Shown here piece by piece: positions 51,421 through 55,342 of a stretch of 55,342 bases of DNA. The position numbers and the translations under genes are program-made. The stretch is from Planctomycetota bacterium (lineage in GTDB: Bacteria; Planctomycetota; UBA8742; UBA2392). Location: the NCBI GenBank assembly GCA_025993795.1, contig JAMQHL010000032.1, forward strand, positions 1 to 55,342, in the 5' to 3' direction. The notes under the pieces were generated by a model that had not been told where the DNA came from, ran no database searches, and worked only from the letters and a program-made list of their open reading frames with translations. Position 1 is the stretch's first letter. Every line of letters begins with the position of its first letter.

Positions 51421-52371
51421 ATGGCATCCTCGCCTGTCAACGCAGCGGACCTCACACAAGAGCAGTTGGTCAAATTCCTGATCGAGAAAATCAAATGGAA
51501 CGTCGAAATCGCGCCCTTCTGGCCCACGCGCGGCGTTGTCGGCGGCAAGCTGCGCTATGCCCGCACCAACCAGCTGAGCTCGGCTGACATCAACGCCATG
51601 GCGACCATCCTGGCCGACGGCGCCAACATCGTTGATCAAACCCCCGCCGTTGACGAAAATGTCACCTACACGCTGGGCGAGCTCTCAAGCCGCTATAAGC
51701 TTGACTACAACGCCCAGGACCGCTGGCGCTACCAGAGCATCGACAACGCGCTTTCCCTGTTGGCTTGCCTGCGCTGCCTGCTGATGAGCTTCCGGAAGCT
51801 CGACCTCGACAACACCAGCGCCGAGGGCGACTACGACTCGCTTTACGACATGTGCGACGCGGGCCAGATCGTTGATATGGCAGGCGTTGCGCCGACGCTG
51901 GCCAAGCTGCAGGAGACCTGGCACCTCGTGGTGGCTGGCACGCGGCCGAACCTGATCATGTGTAACCGGCGGGCCAGCCGGGCGATCATCAAGGCGTTCA
52001 ACGATAAGAACATGCACCCGACTGAGATCGAAATGATGTTCCCGGACCCGATCACGGGCAAGAAGAGCCCGCGCCGCGTGCCTGCGATCAACGGCACGCC
52101 GATTCTGATCAACGACCTGATCGCGACGGCAGACGGGACCGACCTGACGCGCATCTACATGATGGTCATGGGCGAAGACTGCGAACAGGGAATCCACGGC
52201 GTCATCGGCCTCGTGCCCAAGGACCTCGAGGGCAAGCTGTTCATCCGCCGCGAATCCGCCGAGCCCAGCGCCGCCACAACCTCGCTTATGAACGTGACAT
52301 ACACATACCCGACAGCCACAGCCATGGGCTGCGCCAGCGCGCTGGCCATCCTGGAGGACGTACTGGTGTAG
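51421..52371 (+). CDS. HK97-fold major-capsid-like protein (stand-alone)
   Basis: 316 residues, soluble, no signal peptide. Pattern matches HK97-fold capsid or encapsulin-type proteins: an N-terminal arm, GDYDSLYDM (the 'FDGL'-like turn), LIMCNRRASRAIIKAF, and RVPAINGTPILINDLIATADGTDLTRIYMMVMGE, ending in a strand set and TATAMGCASALAILEDVLV. Start ATG 51421 follows GGGGGCAAGCC. No portal, terminase or protease gene is in the window. Encapsulin shell or domesticated capsid are both possible; the fold call is by eye and moderate. Confidence 0.55.
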   Translation: MASSPVNAADLTQEQLVKFLIEKIKWNVEIAPFWPTRGVVGGKLRYARTNQLSSADINAMATILADGANIVDQTPAVDENVTYTLGELSSRYKLDYNAQDRWRYQSIDNALSLLACLRCLLMSFRKLDLDNTSAEGDYDSLYDMCDAGQIVDMAGVAPTLAKLQETWHLVVAGTRPNLIMCNRRASRAIIKAFNDKNMHPTEIEMMFPDPITGKKSPRRVPAINGTPILINDLIATADGTDLTRIYMMVMGEDCEQGIHGVIGLVPKDLEGKLFIRRESAEPSAATTSLMNVTYTYPTATAMGCASALAILEDVLV

Positions 52372-52391
52372 GGGCGCGGCCCGCCGCGCCC
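52372..52391 (+). terminator. Hairpin after the capsid-like gene
   Basis: GGGCGCGG-CCCG-CCGCGCCC, an 8-bp perfect stem immediately after the stop codon, without a T-run. Confidence 0.4.
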
Positions 52392-52410
52392 GGAAATGGC
52401 CGCGGGCGTC

Positions 52411-52492
52411 CGAAACCTGGCAACAAGAGCCGGACTTGCCCGACGAAGCCTTGGCGAACTCGGGAGCGCAAGCGCGCGGTAAGCATCCGGGC
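52411..52492 (+). repeat. Stem-loop repeat, copy A
   Basis: Core ACAAGAGCCGGACTTG then a stem CCCGA (52439-52443) / TCGGG (52460-52464). A related copy lies in the opposite orientation at 54817-54912; the two share most bases over about 80 bp, with small gaps. Confidence 0.6.
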
Positions 52493-52537
52493 CGGGAATT
52501 CGCACCGCACACCCGCCAAAGCCCGTAGAATGAAAGG

Positions 52538-53593
52538 ATGGTCATGGCGTCAGACAAGAAAGAATGCGGCTGCACCCCAACGCCCAGCCTTCCGCGCCGG
52601 TCATCGGTCCTGTTCGAGGGTGTCGGCAACGACCCGCTGACACCAACAGCAACCGGCCTGACCCTACCGTTCGCCCAAAACGGCGTATTCCGCCTGCCAA
52701 AGCACATGGTAGACGAAACCCCAGCGCACGAACCAACGCCCAGAGCAAGCTCCGGCAACGCACTGGGCACAGGCCTGAACGCGGTGTTTGCCGAAGCGGC
52801 ACGTTCGCCGGGTGATGTGTCCGGGAGGCAAAGGTCTCATTCCTACGTCGGCCTTGACCATGATTCACTTCGAACGCTCTTGCGAAACGTTGATGTGAGT
52901 GGAGCACTACTGCCTGCCTCAGATACAGGCGTAGGCATCCCACAAATGGTTGGCGCCCCCTTCTTCAGGTCCGTGCTTGCCACTAGCAATGGGTTTCCCG
53001 ATTCGCTGTTAGAGGACCTCATCCAGGGGCAATCCGTAGGAGTTGGCGCGACTGGAATGGGGTCCGGCGGCAGCGCCGGTGGCGCACCCAGCATTGAGAT
53101 CAGGGGAAAGAAAGGCAAGACTGCCATAGGCATCATCCCGCTTGTCAAGATTCCGCAGTTACCCAAGCCGGGCGGACCTTTTGGCCCGCCAAACACCAAG
53201 TTGACTGGCGTTGGAATCACTATATATGTTGACGACCCGGCCGTACTCGCTGTTCTCCTGCGAATTGCATTCTGGCCGTTCTCACTATTGTGGCTGCTGT
53301 TCGGTGACCACTCGGACAATCCGAAGGCCGGAGCCTACTATCGCAAACGGAAGTACGATTGCAAAGACCACTGTGATTCGGTTTCTGATGATCTGCGTGC
53401 TAGAGCAAGTGCGGCGTACTCAGGTGCAATATCGAACTGCGGAGCGGATCAAGCATGTGCAGCCCGCGCGAATGAGAGATACAACGCGACAATGGACGCT
53501 ATCGACGAGTGGCAGCTGAACTGTAAGGTGGCATGCTGGAAATACTGGGATGCGAAGTACGACGAAGCATTTCCTTCGCAAGCTGGAGAATAG
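52538..53593 (+). CDS. Composite ORF of unknown function with Cys-rich helical C-terminus
   Basis: 351 residues (ATG 52538; ATG 52544 has a better-spaced AAAGG). Residues 1-100 are Pro/Gly-rich and encoded at about 64% GC; the rest is at about 55%. Residues about 225-255 form one hydrophobic segment (PAVLAVLLRIAFWPFSLLWLL), then a helical tail has three Cys pairs spaced CxxxC, CxxxxxC and CxxxC, perhaps disulfide-linked hairpins. I see no known catalytic motif. Layout (conserved-looking head, foreign tail, next gene a MORN/YwqK-like lipoprotein) recalls polymorphic effectors, but that is inference. Confidence 0.6.
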   Translation: MVMASDKKECGCTPTPSLPRRSSVLFEGVGNDPLTPTATGLTLPFAQNGVFRLPKHMVDETPAHEPTPRASSGNALGTGLNAVFAEAARSPGDVSGRQRSHSYVGLDHDSLRTLLRNVDVSGALLPASDTGVGIPQMVGAPFFRSVLATSNGFPDSLLEDLIQGQSVGVGATGMGSGGSAGGAPSIEIRGKKGKTAIGIIPLVKIPQLPKPGGPFGPPNTKLTGVGITIYVDDPAVLAVLLRIAFWPFSLLWLLFGDHSDNPKAGAYYRKRKYDCKDHCDSVSDDLRARASAAYSGAISNCGADQACAARANERYNATMDAIDEWQLNCKVACWKYWDAKYDEAFPSQAGE

Positions 53594-53594
53594 A

Positions 53595-54563
53595 ATGCGC
53601 GCGCGACTCGTGCGCGGACGGCGCGATAGTACTCGCGCCCGCTTAATCTCCGCTGCAATTCTTTCCCTGGCGGCAACCGCTATGTTGGGTTGTCACGCGC
53701 CGGAGCGTTTTCAGTTAGCAATCGACTACGATGCAACTGGTGAGCCGGCGCGAGTTGCTGTTCTCAAAGTTCACGACGGGAGCATTTTGCGGCATGGACC
53801 ATGGGCAGAGTACCACAGCAACGGGCAGACAGCCACATCGGGTACTTATGCGTACGATCGTGCGCACGGCTGGTGGGTCAAGTATTTTCCATCGGGCAGC
53901 GTGGAAGCAGTGTCGTCATTCCGGAACGGTCGACAAGATGGTCCCACGTACACATTCTTCGCAGACGGCAGGGTCAGTACTCTTCACTATTACGTGGACG
54001 GTGTGGCCAATGGTCCGTACCTTGCTTGGTATGAAGATGGCAACATTGAGACCAGGGGCATGTTCACTCTAGGCCGGGAGTCGGGCCGCTGGACGTGGTA
54101 TTTTCCAAGCGGCCGTGTCGACTCCATTGAACAATACGCCGACGGCGTTCTGAACGGTTATTATGCCCAGTGGAGCGCTCAAGGTAGCAAAGTAATGGAC
54201 GGTATCTTCTTATGCGGCCGCGCCATTGGAAAATGGAAGGTCTACCGACCGAACGGAAGTGTGGCCCGCTACGCCCATTTTCTTACAGGCGTCCAGCATG
54301 GGCTTGCTGTCGAGTACCACGATAATGGCCAGCAATCTGCCGTCGGCCATTTTCTATTCGGGCACGCATGCGGATTGTGGCGATACTATTATGAAAGCGA
54401 GGAGCTGATGGCCGAGGGCAGTATCTTGGCGGGGAAACGTGTTGGGCAATGGATATATTACAATGAAGACGGAACAATTTCGGAAGTTGTGGACGGTGGT
54501 TTGGAGGAAGTAGAGTATGACTTACCCTCGGTGATGCCTCCGGGGTCAACACGGGATAAGTAG
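53595..54563 (+). CDS. MORN-repeat lipoprotein (YwqK-like)
   Basis: 322 residues. A basic n-region (about 18 residues) precedes a lipobox (AMLGC, Cys33). The body is about nine MORN-type repeats of 22-24 residues (GPWAEYHSNGQTATSGTY, then GRWTWYFPSGRVDSIEQY, GKWKVYRPNGSVARYAHF), the YwqK pattern: a hydrophobic-aromatic pair, then xxGxx. YwqK proteins are immunity partners of YwqJ-type toxins in Bacillus. It begins 1 nt after the previous stop, so is translationally coupled to the composite ORF. GC is low relative to the window. Confidence 0.8.
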   Translation: MRARLVRGRRDSTRARLISAAILSLAATAMLGCHAPERFQLAIDYDATGEPARVAVLKVHDGSILRHGPWAEYHSNGQTATSGTYAYDRAHGWWVKYFPSGSVEAVSSFRNGRQDGPTYTFFADGRVSTLHYYVDGVANGPYLAWYEDGNIETRGMFTLGRESGRWTWYFPSGRVDSIEQYADGVLNGYYAQWSAQGSKVMDGIFLCGRAIGKWKVYRPNGSVARYAHFLTGVQHGLAVEYHDNGQQSAVGHFLFGHACGLWRYYYESEELMAEGSILAGKRVGQWIYYNEDGTISEVVDGGLEEVEYDLPSVMPPGSTRDK

Positions 54564-54594
54564 TCGTCAAGGCCCGAGTGTGGATAGCGAACGG

Positions 54595-55342
54595 ATGAGA
54601 CGTGGCAGGGTTGCTCAAATGGGGAATGTAGGAGCACTTCGTCCCGGTGAAACCGTCGGGATGTTTGGGCTGGATGCGGCTTTGGAGACTTGCCTTCCTG
54701 CGCACTTCGGGCGGGTGGTTGGGGGTGTTTCAGTTTCTGGGGCGCCGGGGCGGATGGGTTCAGCATCCGCGCCGTCTTCGAGCGATGACTTTGGCGACGA
54801 GAGAGGGCCGGTCGTTGCCCGGGATACTTCGCGTGACACGAACCCGGTCGCTGGTGCTCCCGACTTCGCCCAAGCTACGTCGGACAGGCCCGGCTCTTGT
54901 TTTTCTGTTTCGTCGCCAGACATTCCCCGGGCTTTGGGGCTTTCGGGAACCATAACGACGACAGGCACCGCTTCGTGGAGTCAGCCCCCAACTGGCGACT
55001 GCGACCCGCCGGGCCGCGAAACCCCGTTCGACAACTTCGCGCAGCTGGTGGCTCAGACTCGCATGCCCTTTCCCGACCAGGAACGCGACTCCGCCTGCTA
55101 CGGCGGCGGCATCTCCGGCACCGGCGACGTGGAAGGCCCCTCGACCAGCACCGACAACGCCATCGCCCGCTATGACGGCACCACCGGCAACGTAATCCAG
55201 AACAGCGGCGTTACGATCAATGACGATGGCGACATGTCCGGCGGCGCTTCCATTACGATTGCCAAGAACCTTTTCACCGGCAACGGCAACGCGGCCAAGC
55301 CCAGCCACTCATTTCAGGGCGACACCGGGTCAGGCATGTTCC
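54595..55342 (+). CDS. Phage tail-fibre-like protein (partial, 5' start uncertain)
   Basis: An open frame runs from ATG 54595 to the end of the window. Its 3' part reads STDNAIARYDGTTGNVIQNS, then GVTINDDGDMSGGASI and GDTGSGMF: the repeated pattern of tail-fibre or tail-spike proteins, often followed by an S74 peptidase chaperone. The 5' part (about 54600-54912) overlaps repeat copy B and has no obvious domain, so the true start may be later, for example near the ATG at 55063. It is truncated by the window edge. Confidence 0.6.
   Translation, partial: MRRGRVAQMGNVGALRPGETVGMFGLDAALETCLPAHFGRVVGGVSVSGAPGRMGSASAPSSSDDFGDERGPVVARDTSRDTNPVAGAPDFAQATSDRPGSCFSVSSPDIPRALGLSGTITTTGTASWSQPPTGDCDPPGRETPFDNFAQLVAQTRMPFPDQERDSACYGGGISGTGDVEGPSTSTDNAIARYDGTTGNVIQNSGVTINDDGDMSGGASITIAKNLFTGNGNAAKPSHSFQGDTGSGMF
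54817..54912 (-). repeat. Stem-loop repeat, copy B
   Basis: Opposite orientation to copy A. On the minus strand: ACAAGAGCCGGGCCTG, then the stem CCGAC/GTCGG around a GC-TTGG-GC centre. It lies inside the 5' part of the tail-fibre-like frame. Confidence 0.6.

Noticed and set aside
52372..52391. Hairpin after the capsid-like gene as a phage attachment site
   Set aside because: No matching direct repeat was seen elsewhere in the window and there is no integrase.
54760..55308. Minus-strand frame (182 codons) over the tail-fibre-like ORF
   Set aside because: Antisense of the DGTTG repeat-type reading frame; Gly/Ala/Val low-complexity product.
1..55342. CRISPR array, insertion sequence, tRNA or rRNA
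   Set aside because: I saw no regularly spaced identical repeats, transposase motif, or tRNA T-arm consensus in a cloverleaf context on reading both strands.

Overview
The window is GC-rich (about 64% by hand count of sampled lines), densely coded bacterial chromosome with no tRNA or rRNA gene that I can see. The mix suggests a Planctomycetota-like (PVC) bacterium: flavin-dependent ThyX, many large secreted proteins of unknown function, an all-helical terpene-cyclase-like secreted protein, a choice-of-anchor-D surface protein with a Gly-Cys/helix/Arg sorting tail, and a mixture of strong Shine-Dalgarno starts and starts with a -10 box only 6-7 nt upstream. The taxonomy is an inference from content, not a marker-gene result.

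Layout. 0-6.6 kb (+ strand except one lipoprotein): NADAR hydrolase, PlsC-type acyltransferase, lipoprotein, membrane-anchored double cyclophilin, and a LolD/MacB-type ABC ATPase with its FtsX-like permease. 6.7-8.5 kb (-): the infC-rpmI-rplT translation operon, with a long leader that carries an intrinsic terminator. 8.75-13.7 kb (+): STAS protein, protoporphyrinogen oxidase, DnaQ-like exonuclease, Bpt aminoacyl-transferase, JAMM peptidase and cysteine synthase. 13.7-17.7 kb (-): a six-gene run thyX-rsfS-response regulator-zinc ribbon-unknown-dut. 17.8-19.0 kb: a MazF/PemK-like toxin with a candidate antitoxin, and a helical protein. 19.1-20.5 kb: small membrane protein and a PLP desulfhydrase/deaminase. 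20.9-23.2 kb (-): an S41-protease-like lipoprotein whose catalytic residues are substituted.

23.6-26.1 kb (+): an arsenic operon, arsR-arsI-acr3-arsC, behind a perfect palindromic operator. 26.1-28.4 kb (-): a stand-alone TssB-TssC fusion (contractile sheath) and a circularly permuted YpsA-type protein. 28.7-40.3 kb: NicO-type metal exporter, Dtd, two secreted proteins, an M19 dipeptidase, two membrane proteins (one a gluzincin-like peptidase) and a CPA2 antiporter fused to RCK-like and EIIA domains. 40.6-44.3 kb (+): a glycan-related trio of carbamoyltransferase, small membrane protein and WecA/TagO-like sugar-phosphate transferase. 44.4-50.0 kb: RCC1-repeat lipoprotein converging on a 1420-residue surface protein across a strong bidirectional terminator. 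50.2-51.0 kb (-): TrmB-type regulator.

51.4-55.3 kb is the accessory end. It holds an HK97-fold capsid-like gene, then two genes whose GC falls to about 55% (an ORF that switches composition internally, and a MORN/YwqK-like lipoprotein). Oppositely oriented copies of one stem-loop repeat bracket these two genes. A phage tail-fibre-like ORF then runs off the window. I consider this cassette, the orphan sheath fusion and the S41 pseudoprotease the most interesting content.
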